A DNA stretch of 64,000 bases from the NCBI GenBank assembly GCA_008828725.1, contig MEHQ01004095.1, forward strand, positions 1 through 64,000, in the 5' to 3' direction. This DNA is from Saccharina japonica (lineage: Eukaryota > Sar > Phaeophyceae > Laminariales > Laminariaceae). Position 1 is the stretch's first letter; every line of letters starts with the position of its first letter. Below the pieces are notes generated by a model, which saw only the letters and a program-made list of their open reading frames with translations, was not told the origin of the DNA and ran no database searches. A program made the translations under genes and the position numbers. This document shows positions 31,561 to 44,500 of the stretch, piece by piece.

Positions 31561-34500
31561 ATAACTTATGGCAAGCAATAAATGAGTACGCCGCCTTGCC
31601 GCAAGGAACACTAATTAACGCTGTTTCTTCCTAGACTTTCCCTCCACTACATTGTACTTCAAAGAATGACAATGCACCGAACTTATTGAGTTCGGCATCG
31701 GCCTCTGAACCATCAACCACCGTCCGGGCCAAAGCTATCCTGGGAACCATCCTTCCTCCTCTCTCTGCCCCCTACCGTCGCTTGCTCGGGCATACCCGCG
31801 TCGATGATACCCCTTCCTGCCCTCTTTGTCCCCAGAGACTCCCAGTCGGGCGTGCAGCAGACTTTGGTCCTCGGGCGCCCCTGTTGTTGTGTTTCGTTCA
31901 GCCTCGGGTGTTGCCGGGACCAACCGTGCTCATCTTCCAGTTGTCCCCGCGCCCCCCCCCCTCTGATGCCTGCACTCTGCTGCCTCAGACACCCCTGCCG
32001 TACCTTTCCCCGTTAACTCGTTTCGACTCGGACTCGCCGCGCCGCCGGCGCTTGCAACCCACAGACTGCCATGGGTTATGGTTTTAATCACTCGAATCTC
32101 ATCCCCCCCCCCCCCCCCCCCCCCCCCCCGCCGGCCCTGCCCCCCCGCCCGGCCCAGCCCCCCCTGCGAGGAAACTGCGACAGCCGTTGACCACTTTTCA
32201 CCTTCCGATGATTCGTCTACGGGCTCCATCGGCCCTATTTGTGCTGTACCGATCCAGCAGGCCAAACATGTTTTCGCCCTTGCTCGGCGTGCTCCCTCCC
32301 GATGCACCTTCAGGCGCCAGGAGAGTCCAGCCGCTCTCCCCGGGGTTTCCATAAGGATATATCTATTAATAGTATTAATAGGAAGAAATCGAATTGTGTT
32401 CGAATCTATCGAGAGGTATACTCGCACAACGACTGGGCGCGTGAACAGGACGGGCGCCGAACCGACCTTTGCCGCCGCCACACTTCCTCTCAGGGATATA
32501 TGATTCCCTCGGTTTTACCGGACGACTCTCTAGCTCCTTCATGTACAGCAGTCCCACGAATGCCCCCCAACCCCCCCATCATCCACATGAAAGAACACAA
32601 ACAATAGTACACAAACAAGAATTTTCGTGAGCGCAATCACGTCAAGCCCCGGGTTGAATTATGACGCAAAGCTATACCAGGTATACGACAGACATGAAGA
32701 AGACTGCTGTGATGCTTCGATCGGTGTTGTTGTTGTTCACTATTTAATACCACAGTAGTAGTTACGTAGTTACCAGTAGTTACTGTAGTAATGTCCAAAA
32801 TCGTGTGTCCGTGGTCACAGAGAAGGCCTTAAACGAGAAACGAAATCAACAAAATGAAACACTATTATTTTTATCTCATGAAATCAAATCAAACAAATAA
32901 ATGAGGTCAGATCAAATCGCAGTGTCAAGCCTGCACACATCGGACAGATGATTCAGATCGCGTGATCTACTATTACATGTAATATGGCCTTACTGCTCTG
33001 TTCTGTTGTAGATCTTTCGGGGCAGATGTATCATACATATACCAGGTTAGTTACCGTTTTGATGTACGAGTATCATGCGCACATACCCTGGTATCCAAGT
33101 GGTATCTGGTATTCGGGGGGGTGGGACCTGGATGATATGGCTCTTTTTTTTGTATCTATCTATATCTGTCTTCATAACAACGAACTGCAAATAAATGTAG
33201 GATCTACTGCTGTATGTAGTAGGTGTGGTCTTTAGTCTATAGATCGTGATGACCTGTTCCATGTCCGATTTGTGAATACCTGGATGGTATGTTCTCGTAA
33301 AAGCATACCAGGTATCAAGTAAGTAACGGCGTCGTTTGTATGATACATCTCTCTCCTCTCTTCGTCCTCTCTTGAAATGCTTTTTTATCTTTCGACATTA
33401 TTTTGATGCATTTCAAGAAGCTTCAGCATTTTCAAAATTCCAATTTTCAAATATTATTTGTCAAAAAAAAAAAAAACACAAGGGGGGGGGGTAGTGTTCT
33501 TCCATTGTTTGCCCAGAGTTGAGTTGTACCTCTGGTACCCCTGGTACCTTGTGGTACTTGCACACAGCAAGGGAGGGTCGTTCTTCTCGTTGTCTCTACC
33601 AAGCACCGGGTGCTGAACAAACACGGGTACCGGTCCGACAGCTGGTGGTAATGGAGCAGGCTCGAAGCCCAAAACAGGGGAACGGTGGTGCTGACGATGC
33701 ACAGGTAAGGTACTGCTATATACCGGTAGTCGCAGTCTTCAACTTTTGCTTCCTCTATTTTTTATAGTACCACAGGTAGGTTTTGCACTGGAATGTGGAA
33801 ATGTTTCCTTTTGGGAGCGGCGTGATATATATACTCGAGGCACGACAAGCTGCTGGGTATGCTGTACGCTCCCGCTGAAATACCACGGGGGGGGGTTGCG
33901 AAATGTAGCTAATATCGTGTGTTTTTCGCGAGGCTAGGATCACCAGGAAGACTAGGGTGGCAGGGGGCTGTAAGGATAGTCTTGTTCCAGCTGGAACGGT
34001 CGTAAACATCATGAAGTGCGGAGACAATATACACCTCCGCCATTGCGCCCAACAAGCCTCACAGCAGCAGCAGCGTCTTTCAGTATGTACCAGGTATCAT
34101 AGTAGGTTTACTGCTGCTGTACGCGTGTGACTGACCGGCACGTTCGTCTGCAGTGGGGTGCAGCATCAGTAGTACACGAGTTGCCTCGCCTGTGGCTTAA
34201 GACAGCGGCACAGCCCTCGCCCACCCATAAGTCGGGCCGCTCACCCAATTTTACGCTGAATTCCAAACTAATGTTTTCCCCTCTCATCAGCCAGTAGTCC
34301 AGCGTTCAGTCATCTGTTTCTCTTGCTGGGTTCTGTGTCTGGTTGAACTTGCCACGCACGGAACTTCCTTGGCGGCGGCATCCTATGATCTACAGCAGTA
34401 TGTACGGCATAGCTACGTAGTGTACATCAGTAAATGCCTTGTTTCCTGGCCTCGTATATACTACTGATGAGTCGCCGCTGATCGCGCTAGAAGTAGTACC

Positions 34501-35061
34501 TGGTATGCATGCTACTGCTGTGTCGTACCGGCACTACAGCAGCAGCAGCAACAGCACAGCTGTCGTAGCAGCAGTCAGTACACAGAGTAGCAGCAGTGCT
34601 TGCTGACTGTACGAATATGGGTATGATATGGACATAACGGGTATGATATTGTTGCCGTTTGAATGATACCAGTATACATTATACTACTCGTACTCGTAGC
34701 GCTGGGCATTGGCAGCCTCAAGCAGTAGATATTCTACTGACTTCGTCAGCAGTCAGTACGACGTATATAGACGTATACGATAACTTGTCGACGCCTTTCA
34801 TGGGTTTCCATAGTATAGTTTGGCTTTTTTTTTTATCGTACGCAAGGGCGAATCTACTGCAGCATACTATATGGGCTATGACCCTTTTTGGAGGGTCATA
34901 GCCCATAGCAGCACATGTGGCATGCTCAATCAGTACATAGCTACTGCTAGTACAACGTTAGCGCTCAGCCCTAAATGAATTGAGGGGTGGACGAACCTTG
35001 ATAGTAGATCTTTACTACGTGGGGTTTTGTGCTTGGCGCCCGAAGCCGACCCTCCGACCCG
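31561..35061. other. Intergenic, no gene supported
   Basis: 31690-32600 is GC-rich with open frames on both strands (133 codons plus, 183 codons minus) and a long poly-C at 32101-32130. Neither frame was recognised and no splice chain was found. From 32.6 kb the DNA is AT-rich with many TA-delimited motifs (two adjacent TATTAATA at 32364 and 32373; TACCAGGTA near 32676, 33308 and 34087) and CAG/CTG-rich tracts near 34540-34600. Confidence 0.45.
34871..34906. repeat. 15-bp perfect hairpin
   Basis: ATGGGCTATGACCCT, loop TTTTGG, then the exact reverse complement. No T tract follows, so it is not a terminator of a known kind. Confidence 0.9.
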
Positions 35062-35092
35062 AACCCTAACCCTAACCCTAACCCGAACCCTA
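35062..35092. repeat. Interstitial telomere-type repeat
   Basis: About five CCCTAA-type units (ACCCGAACCCTAACCCTAAC and on). A second, shorter trace (AACCCTAACGCTAACC) is at about 35960-35985. Both lie around the first exon of the PDZ-PX gene. Confidence 0.8.
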
Positions 35093-35104
35093 TGCCAGTG
35101 GTCA

Positions 35105-35228
35105 GTGCTGGGATGCTGTGCTTGGTAAGACTCTACAGTAGGTTGACTCGGCCGGCGTGGATGCTGAGCTTGGAAAGACTCTAGGGTGACTCGGGATGCT
35201 GTGGCTGGGAAAGACTCCAAGTTGATTG
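35105..35228. repeat. Short tandem repeat, three imperfect units of about 45 bp
   Basis: Core GGATGCTG-GCTTGG-AAGACTCTA followed by GTTGACTCG, three times with small differences. Confidence 0.7.
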
Positions 35229-35592
35229 AGCCGCGTAAAACATACCCTTAACGAAGCCAAACAGAGTGCCTAAATAGCTACCTTAGGAAGATCTACCATC
35301 ATACTTCGTCTAGTACTGAATGATTTACCTGGTATGCGGTATGCCTGTACAATAATGTTCGTAAAAATATATACGAGTGCTGTAAAAATACACGGTAACA
35401 ATACGTACGTACGAAGAGCAACTGCGTCGTAGTATCACAGGTATGATATCTGTGCTGCATCAAGCTCCAAGCTCTTCGCCGATACTGCTGCAACATCAGC
35501 AAAGCTCTCGTCGACTTACAAACCAAACTCCGCTGCTGTGTGACCCCTCTGTACGTATGATATGAACATCTGAACACTTGATCCCGAAGCAG

Positions 35593-38500
35593 ATGGGCGC
35601 ACGGCAGCCGGATCCTCTTGGTGGAGCAGATCCCCTGGCCCCGGCGGACCCATTCGCAGATCTGCTAGACTTGTCCTTTTCTCGCGCTCTAGGGCAAACG
35701 TCTGCGGCAGCAAGCAGCTCTCCACCGGAGAAGCCTGCCGTAACAAACATCAGGTGATCTGCAGTACCAGGTAGTATATATGTCAACAGCACTACCGCCG
35801 TATATAGGGCATTTACAGACGACTTAAGTCCTGCTATAATTCATGTAAAATATGTACGAGGGTAGATTATTACCACATGCATACTATTAATATTAATACC
35901 TGGTATTCGGGAAAATGGTTGAGTGAGGTTCACTACTAAATATTATACTGCTGTAAATATAACCCTAACGCTAACCGCTAACCCTATGTACTACCTATGT
36001 ATAATACGTATTCCTAAGCCAATCAGACCCAATCAACCATTGGTTACGAGTGTGTGTGTCATTTTGTCATTTTACAGTGGGTACGTGGTACGTGGGTACC
36101 CCTATCTAAGAGAGGTGGTACAGGCCGAAAACAACTCTCTCAACTATACGAAGTATTAATATTAATAGCCTTCTCTTATCCACAGCAGTACCTGGTAGTG
36201 GGAAATATATACGTAGGTTTAGTGTAGGCGGGTCCAGCCGATTTGGCCTCTCTTGACTGTACTATTCTCTTATATAGGGTACCCTTTCCTAAGTCGGGGT
36301 ACCCACTCTAATACACAGTACACAGCAGCGTGTATCAACCACTTTCTCGAATAAGTGGTGGAACTCTACTGAGTCCTACGGCGTAACAGGCACCAGGTAT
36401 AGTGTTGCAGATTTGGTTCGTACAGTATCAACTTTAGACTACAGCACGGCCTCCTTGAAACCCCTTTCCGAAGGTCTTCTTGTAAGCCCGTTCCAAAGGT
36501 CTCCTAGTGACCCCTTTCCGACTGCACCCACTATTTTGGGGGAACACTATTACGGGAGGACCATAGTAAATAGGACCTACGATACACACAAAAACCTATA
36601 TTATATAAATTAAATGAGCATCGATGCCTCTCGTGATTTTGGAAATGGCCGAAGTCCCTCCTATCGTCTGGGCTTCAGACCGAAATGGAAACGCGTCAGC
36701 TCTCGGCGCCTCGCCCGCGCTTTCTCGTCCGTTCTCTCGCGGGTCGCCTTCTCCGGCCTCCGACGGGCCTGTTCCCGCTCGCGCTCTCTCGAGGTCGCGC
36801 GTCGCCGCCGAGCGCGGCGGCCTTCAATCCGTCGGCTCTTTCGAGACGGCGGGACATCGACACTTTTTCTTCGAGGCAGGAAGGCTATTTGCGGGGCGTC
36901 GAGGTTGTTTCTTCGAGGCAGAAGATCATTTTGTGGTTGTTTCTTGGAGATACTCGTACTCATAGCGAGGTTCTACGTACGTACTTTTTACCTGTATTTG
37001 TTCCAGGATCTTGGGCTTTTTTTTCGGTCGCGAGCTTCGATAGCTCGGTCTCGCAAATGCGACTACCTACTCCCAACTACCTCCCTGCGCGAGCTTTATT
37101 TAGTCCTTTCCACCCCTTCGTCCTTGCTTCGTCGGGATACGAGTACGATACTACAGCAGCAAGCACGGCAGTCTTTGTACAGTCAGTACTACCGTAGAAC
37201 AGTAGTAGTACAATAATACGACAACAAAAAGTTTAGCCGATTTTTTCTCGGGTGGATTCATACTGCCTTGGTACTGATGCTGTAGCTCCCTTCTTTTCAG
37301 GGTAGAAGTATGAGTTTGTACGTAAAACAACAGCGTTGTACCAGGTACAAAGTACTGCTGTTTTGTACGTACGATGTAGCGAGCAGCTGGTCTGTAGCAC
37401 TGCTGCTGCTGCAGTAGTACGTACTGCTGTACAGCAGTACTACTGTGGTTGTAGTGTATAGTGCTGTAGATACGAGTAGTCTGCTCCGACACGAGAGTCA
37501 GAGAAGGATTGAGACCCCCTCCCCGTTGCCGCCAGCTTTGAAATATCTCGACTATATCCACGCGCAACCGCTTGCTTGGCACGAAGTGTTTTCGCCGCAC
37601 GACCGAAACTGAGCCCGACACCGGGACCGCGACTGGTGCATTTCTGACAGAAACTGAGAAATGAAGTTGCGAACTGAGTATCAACACAGTTAGCGTTTCC
37701 TTCTTCCTGCGACACTTGGCATTGCCTTGACTCTGTACGTAGTATGTGTCAAATATCAAAACACGAGCGATCGCCATCACATTGTTGTCGTAAATATCAC
37801 AAACTATAATGAAAACTGAGACTATCCACGGAACACCGAAAGCGACTGATCACATTTCGGTGACTACTGTTGAGACTGAGAAATGAGGTTGCGAACTGTT
37901 TTTTTCAACACGCAGCATTCCCTTCTTCCTGCGACACTTGGTATTACCTTGATTCTGCACGTCAGATATCGAAACACGACCGAGCGCCATCACATTGTCG
38001 TAAATATTAAGGATGGTACGAAATAACTGATGTGCCAGGGGAATTGCCCTATCCGAAGCATGGGTGCCGGCGAATGCCGGCACCCATGCGGAGCCCTTGT
38101 ATATACCTATTTTTACCAACAATAGTCGGTCCTATTTACTCTGATCCCCCGTAATACTTGGAATTAAACTAGGAGGGTTATTGCGGTAGCAACCAAGGAT
38201 TCATTTTCAATTTTCTGTTGAAGCAGGTTACTTTTGTGTGCCCCATTTTGACATGATACGATACTCGTAGCAGTCGAACGAACTCCCTCTAGTGGATGAA
38301 CAGGTGTCTCGCCGTCTCAGGTTTTGTTGTGGAACTACAGCAATAGTAAACTCCGCAACAAGGCAAGGCTGAATCGACGCAGCAGTATGGAGGCGCACAG
38401 GCTTGTCAAGGCATCAAAGCTATAATACGTAAATAATCTCGCACCATGACGTTTGAACACCGGTGTGCTATGATACCGTACAACACGCAAGATAAACCTC

Positions 38501-41500
38501 TCCCCGCGCCCAGAACCAGTAGGGATGCAAGGGTCTATGGACATTCAACTACGGCCATGCACGAGATGAGTGCAAGCCCCCCCCCCCTCCCTAGGATGAT
38601 TTTCCGAGCCGATTTTCTCCGAAACAAGACGGGCATACACAACGAACAAAATCGTGGCTGTCGCAGGCTTTCGAGATTTTCCCACAGACGCATGGTACGG
38701 TAGAGGTTCATCACCGTGTTTTTTTCTGAGGGTGGTTAAGGTCACTTTAGGAGCTCTATACTTCACCTTAAAACTGCTTTTGGAGGAAAACAATAGGGCT
38801 ATATACCCGATGCACAATCCCATGGCCTAAGTAAGGTCCCATGGCCTGAGCTTACGAAAAATATTGCAACACAAGAATGAAATTCCGACGGTTTTGGGTT
38901 GAGGAGAGTCACGTCGTTCAGAAAAGGTTTCAGCCCAAAAGTGCTACCTCTACCGTACCACGCGTCCACACATATAGACGCGTCGCTTGGCGTTTGCACT
39001 CTCTCCTCGCCGTGGTCGAAAACGCCAGCTTGCAAACTCGTATGAACTGAGGGGGGGGTGTTATCTTACCTGGTAAGTGTTACCTTGCGTGTTGCACGGT
39101 GCTGTGGCAGTCCTCGGTTCTGATGTACGCATGCTTTCCCTCTGCTGTCTGCGTTGCGTCACTTGGCAGCGCCGACCCGCAGCGGACGTCCTCGGGACGG
39201 AAAGCACCGTCGCCAGTTGAGGATGGCGCCGGTTGGGGTTTGGACCCCCTTGCGACAAGCGAAGGATCTCTGGCGGCGAAAAAGAGGAAAGCGCAGGTAC
39301 AGCAGTGTACGCAGTATGCGAATAACGATGCGTACCTGACTATGCCGACCAAAGACACAGGTTACGGTCGGCGTTCGGTACCGGGGGATGACCGTTTCTC
39401 CGGGGGGTGTGCGGCCGTAAAGTTGGGCCGGTAGCACCCAACGTGGCGATAGAGGTTCGGGGATTCAACACTCATTGTTGCGTAGGAGTAGTGTATTTGC
39501 ACCGCCACCTTTCTCGCTGGGTGTTTGCTATATACATTGGTTTGTCGTTACAATCGAAGGCATAAGCAATAAGCAGGCATGGTCGGTCTCCGGGAGACTC
39601 TCATTCCGTGTATACATGCCACAAACATTTATCTACGTGGAAGACGTTGTCCTTCCGTACGCCTGACCGCCGACCGATTCTTCCTTGCCTTTGGTCTTTT
39701 TTCAGGAGAGTCGCCTGAAGAGAGACCAGTTCCTCAACCAGATGAGCTCGTTTCTGGAGGACTTCGAGAGCAACACGGCGGACGTCGTACCACCAGAGCC
39801 ATCAGCCTCACTTGCAAGCGTGGAGAGCTCGACAGCCTTGGCGTCTCGCACTCCCAATCAGCCCCGAACAAATCCGAAGTCGGCAATAGTTGGAAACGTT
39901 GTCGGCAAGCAGTCGTTATGGCCAAACGCATCGATAGACGAGCTACACAGGGCATCTTTGGCGGTCCCCCCCGAGGAGAGCAAGATCACCCTTCTAAACT
40001 CGAGCGCTTCTGGTCCGGGTTCCTCGCTTATGCGGGAGGATCTCTACGGTGAGCCTATGGCAATTAATCTATATGCCAAAGTACCTGGCAGTTCTCTGGT
40101 CCCGGCCCGGGGCACACCTGCGTGTGCGTGTTCTTCACATTAAGCCGTTCTTTCTACCCGTCGACATCCAGCACACCCAGTGTCCGTGCCGATTATTTAT
40201 CCTAGAGAGATACAAGTTACGTGGCCACTAAACCACGACACAGAGATACTACACTGCAAAGCAGTGAGCAGAGCTCTTGTGAATAGCTACAGCAGTACTC
40301 GTACATATTTTGTGTTCGAATGGTTTTGCAACCTAGTCAGCCATCATACCCTTTTCTCTCAACGAAACATACTCTGTCGTAAACATGATTGCTGTTGCGT
40401 ACGATCGCATCGTTTGCCCACGCGAGTACAGTCTATAGTAGTACCGTGTTTGTGCGCGTTTCGGCCAGCAAGATGTCGGTGGCAGGTCAGCTTTGAAGGG
40501 ATTGGGCTGAACACACGAAATACCGTGTATATACAGTGGCACATTTGATCTGATATGTCCCTCTTGGTATGTACGTACAAGGGCCTCGCTGCGCGGGCGG
40601 CTAACGCCGCCCGAGTCGCTCGCGGAAGGAAGAATATAACCAAATGTGAAAAGGGTAAACGAGGGGCATACATTATTTTAGCTGCAACTGGCGACTTGAT
40701 GCTCCATATGTATGACGGCAAATACAGGACGATAGTGGTGAATATTTATCTTCCAACACACGAAAAATGATCGCTAAGAAAGCAAAACTTCGCTCCGAGG
40801 GCGGCTGACGCCGCCCGCTACGCTCGCGCAAGGAAAGGGGCAGAAGAGGTTCTCGATGCTTAAAGACCGACTTGAAAAGGCCAAAGAGATTCATGGTGCA
40901 ATGCAGCGAAATACTTACGGCTGTACGCAACTGAACGTACAGTACCCGTCTCTTGCTGCGGCATGTATGTGGCAAAGCAACTATCATACCTGTACGGCGA
41001 CAGCAGTTGTACACCACAAACAAAGAAAAAAACACAAACCTAAGAACAAACAAACGTACAGGCAACCTGCAAATGCATACAGCAGTAGATAGATACAGTC
41101 GAGCTCCATACTCGAGGACAACAAAACTGTATGTTCGAAAGGAAGAGAAAGCACAGCAACATGGCTCGGAGGACGGCGTTGTGCTGCCTGCTGGGGATGT
41201 CATTTGTGCCTTTTTCGTGACTGTGTGGTAGTACAACAACAGCAGTAAGTAGTAGTACCTTCGATATTTGTATGTATAGAGAGAGTATGAAAGAGAATGC
41301 ACAGCACAGCACGGGCGTCAACCAAGTGGTACAAACATCCACAAAACTGAGAAAGACGTACATACGTACTCGTACTCTAACAAAACGCTCCCTGCCCACC
41401 CGCGATCACCTCGCCATCGATTCGGTCCGGGTCGAGCTCTCTCTACAGCCTCTCTGCCCCAGTGAGCCCCGTGGCCCCACTCGCGTGAAGCCCGGTGCTC

Positions 41501-44500
41501 ACAGTGGCCCTCGTTCGCCCGCTCGAGGATGATGATGCCTCTGTAAATAATATTTGTTCGATAAATAAAGCACCGCTTGAACTTGGCTTGAATGTTTTTT
41601 TATTACAGACAAAAGGACCCTTCTAATTTCGGACATACATACTGGATTCATTGCAGCAGCAGTAGCAACAGCAAGGACCTTCATGCTCCCCTCGTGTTTC
41701 GATGGACACGCCACGCCTAGCCACGAAAAAGCGGCCACGCTCCTTCTGGCCCCCCCTCTTCTGGCCAGCGCTCTCACATACCCGCGATAGTGCCGGGCTC
41801 GCACGCGCTGTCGTGCTCACTGGGTACACGCACGAACCCGAAACCGGAAAAAAAGGGAAACATGATCTCGCCGACAAAGTAAACTGGTAGGAAACAGGAA
41901 GCAAGTAACGAAAAAAGGAGAAAGCAAAGAAAGCCAAGAACGTCGGGAAAGCAAGTGACTTTTGCTTCGGCAATTCAAGGCTGAGAGTGTCTATCAGGTA
42001 CGAAGATATGCCGAGGAAAGCTTCCGAACCCCAAAGGATAAACGTATGTATTGATATGAGTGCTCCTAGTGCCGGTTTTGTGCGCCTCCTCGTTTTGTTC
42101 CCTTAATCGCGAGAGTAACATCGCCATTCTTTGCCTCCCTTACCTCGACCCCCCCCCCCCTCTTGGCCTTTCCGATCGCCCCTCTTCCAACGGAAGACCC
42201 TTTCGCCGCGAGTGAGCCCCCCAGGCAAAAAACGCCTTCAAAACAGGGAGACCTGCGCGGGGCCATGGGTGCGGGCACGGACCCTCATCCGCGTGGCAGC
42301 TTGTTTGACGATGACATCGGTCCAGAGGAAGCCGATGCTGATGTCCACGATGGGGAAACCCAGCAGGAGGGAGGTGTTATTGCGTCGGTTTCAACCGGAA
42401 CTCCGCCGCAACGTGTGGTGCGTATATTGCCCACAGTCCGGCGCAGAGTATGCTCGTCGTTTAGAACAGGTTATTTTAATGTATATCATTACAAGACATT
42501 TTCTCTGTTTCATAGTCTGACCACATAATTTGTATCTCTCTAGGATTAGGAATCAGGGCAAGACACTGGGTGTACTGATGTAGTTGGGTAGAAATAACGG
42601 GTTTAGTAATCATCAGCTGTGAAATTGAGAGTTTCGTCGAAACTCGTCTTTGTAAGCTGCGTACATATATATACGATACTTCGATCGCGCGTGCTATGGG
42701 TTGTGTATGGCCTCACGAAGGATGATGTACTGGTTGGTCGGCGGCCCCCCTGGGTGATAGGACCAGGATCGCCACAACGATTTTTCCAATAAGGGATGCC
42801 CCATAATCAGTGTATGCACGAAGTTATATAGCGCTTCCTGTCTCTTTGCTCACTCTAGCTGGCGCCCTGCTGTGTCTTGTACTCATGCCATTACTGCCCG
42901 TTATTTATGTTGGTTCTTTCGTTCGGTTCCCGCTGCTTTTCAGCCGCCGAGCCCGCTTCCTTTTTCGGCCCCGCCACAAGACGCGTGTGGCGCACAGTCT
43001 CAGGCAAGCGACGCTATGTGCTCTTGCTTCGTATATTCCTGGGATCTTACATCGAATGTTTTGGTTGTGGTCAACTTCGAGCGAGACTCTCGCCCTCGTG
43101 CTGTGGCTGCTTGCATGCAGTGCGTTCAAACCGCTTCCAGTCTCGAGTCCAAATGTAGACAACGTTAACATTTGAGCAGGTGCTTCGTGTTCCTGAAGTA
43201 AACGTATCTCCTTGGGTACACGGTTCACGAAGATTTTGTTGAACTCGCGCTAGACAGACCACCCAGTGTAACACGTGTCTCCCCCGTTTTCTGTACAGGA
43301 CCGCTCGAGGAGAAAGGCGAAGCCAACGAGGGGCATGGACTTGGGAGAAGTGCGCCGTCGGACCTCTCTCCTCTTGGGCGAAGCGCGCGAACCCCCCGCC
43401 CCTGTCCGCACGCCGACCCCCTCGCGCTCGGCGGCCCCTCGTCCCACCGACGCGCCTGCGGCGCACCAAGACCTTGCGTGGCGGCGACAGGAAGCCCTGG
43501 CATCACCTAGCTCGCCTAGCGTTTCTGGTGAGATGGCACACCCTCTGCATGCTGCACCGGCGGCCGATCCTCTATTGTTTGGCGGTGGGCCGGGAGGGAA
43601 GTTCGATGACCACGGCAATTACTTCAACGAAGACCTGCTGCTAGCGCGGGCGCAGGGAAGCAGGGCTAAGGGCCTAGCCCCTCTCGAAGACAGGAGCGGA
43701 GGTCCGGGGCAGGGGGCTCGGGGAGGCGACAAGCTCAGAGATTCTGCGGGAGATTTTTTCAACACGGCTAGGTTGGTGACGCTCCTCTTTTTTCACGCGA
43801 GAAAAGTACCCCACTCCGGTAGTCACAACATTTGATTTCGATGGAGTTTCTAATTTCTTCACCGCGCCCAAAAACACAGGAACCCCGTTCGAGCTGACTG
43901 AAGCCGAGTTCTACGACCGCCAATAGAGATGGATTGATCTGTATGCGATTCTCCGAAGTTTCAACGAACGCACACAAATTGATGACAGTTACAAATATCC
44001 TCCCTGCGCGAATTCCTAGCGACAAGAAACACTACGTACCTTAAGTATGAAATAGACGGATAATAAATCTGACATATTGGTAGGTCCTGCCTGCGAAAGG
44101 GGACCAATCCTTCGTCGACGCTGGCTGCAGGCTTGGGCCCCGAATTTTCCTTATTGCACGTTTGCATGTTGCCGAGGACACTAACTACTTGGGCATCCCT
44201 ACGTACGATAACCAGTAGCTAACGGAGTCCTCGCACCGTTTTGACTCCAGGGACGGAGCGAAGACCTTGATAAAGGATGCGAAGGCTGGGGTTGGCGCGG
44301 TGGGTGCCAGTGTCGGGTGGAATAATGCGCACGAGGAGAGCGGGCAGGCGTCCCACGAACGCGGTAGGCAACCGCGGAGAATGCAGCAGGAAGATGCCAA
44401 CGGGGCGCGAGATTTCGAGGTGAGAGGTCGTTTTCGTCGAATTGAAATTTCATGAGGGCGGGGTCACGTCATTGATTGGTCCATTGGTTTTCCTCTTTTT

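Noticed and set aside
31930-32481. 183-codon minus frame around a poly-C run
   Set aside because: Gly-rich due to the C run, with no start context, no splice partner and no known domain.
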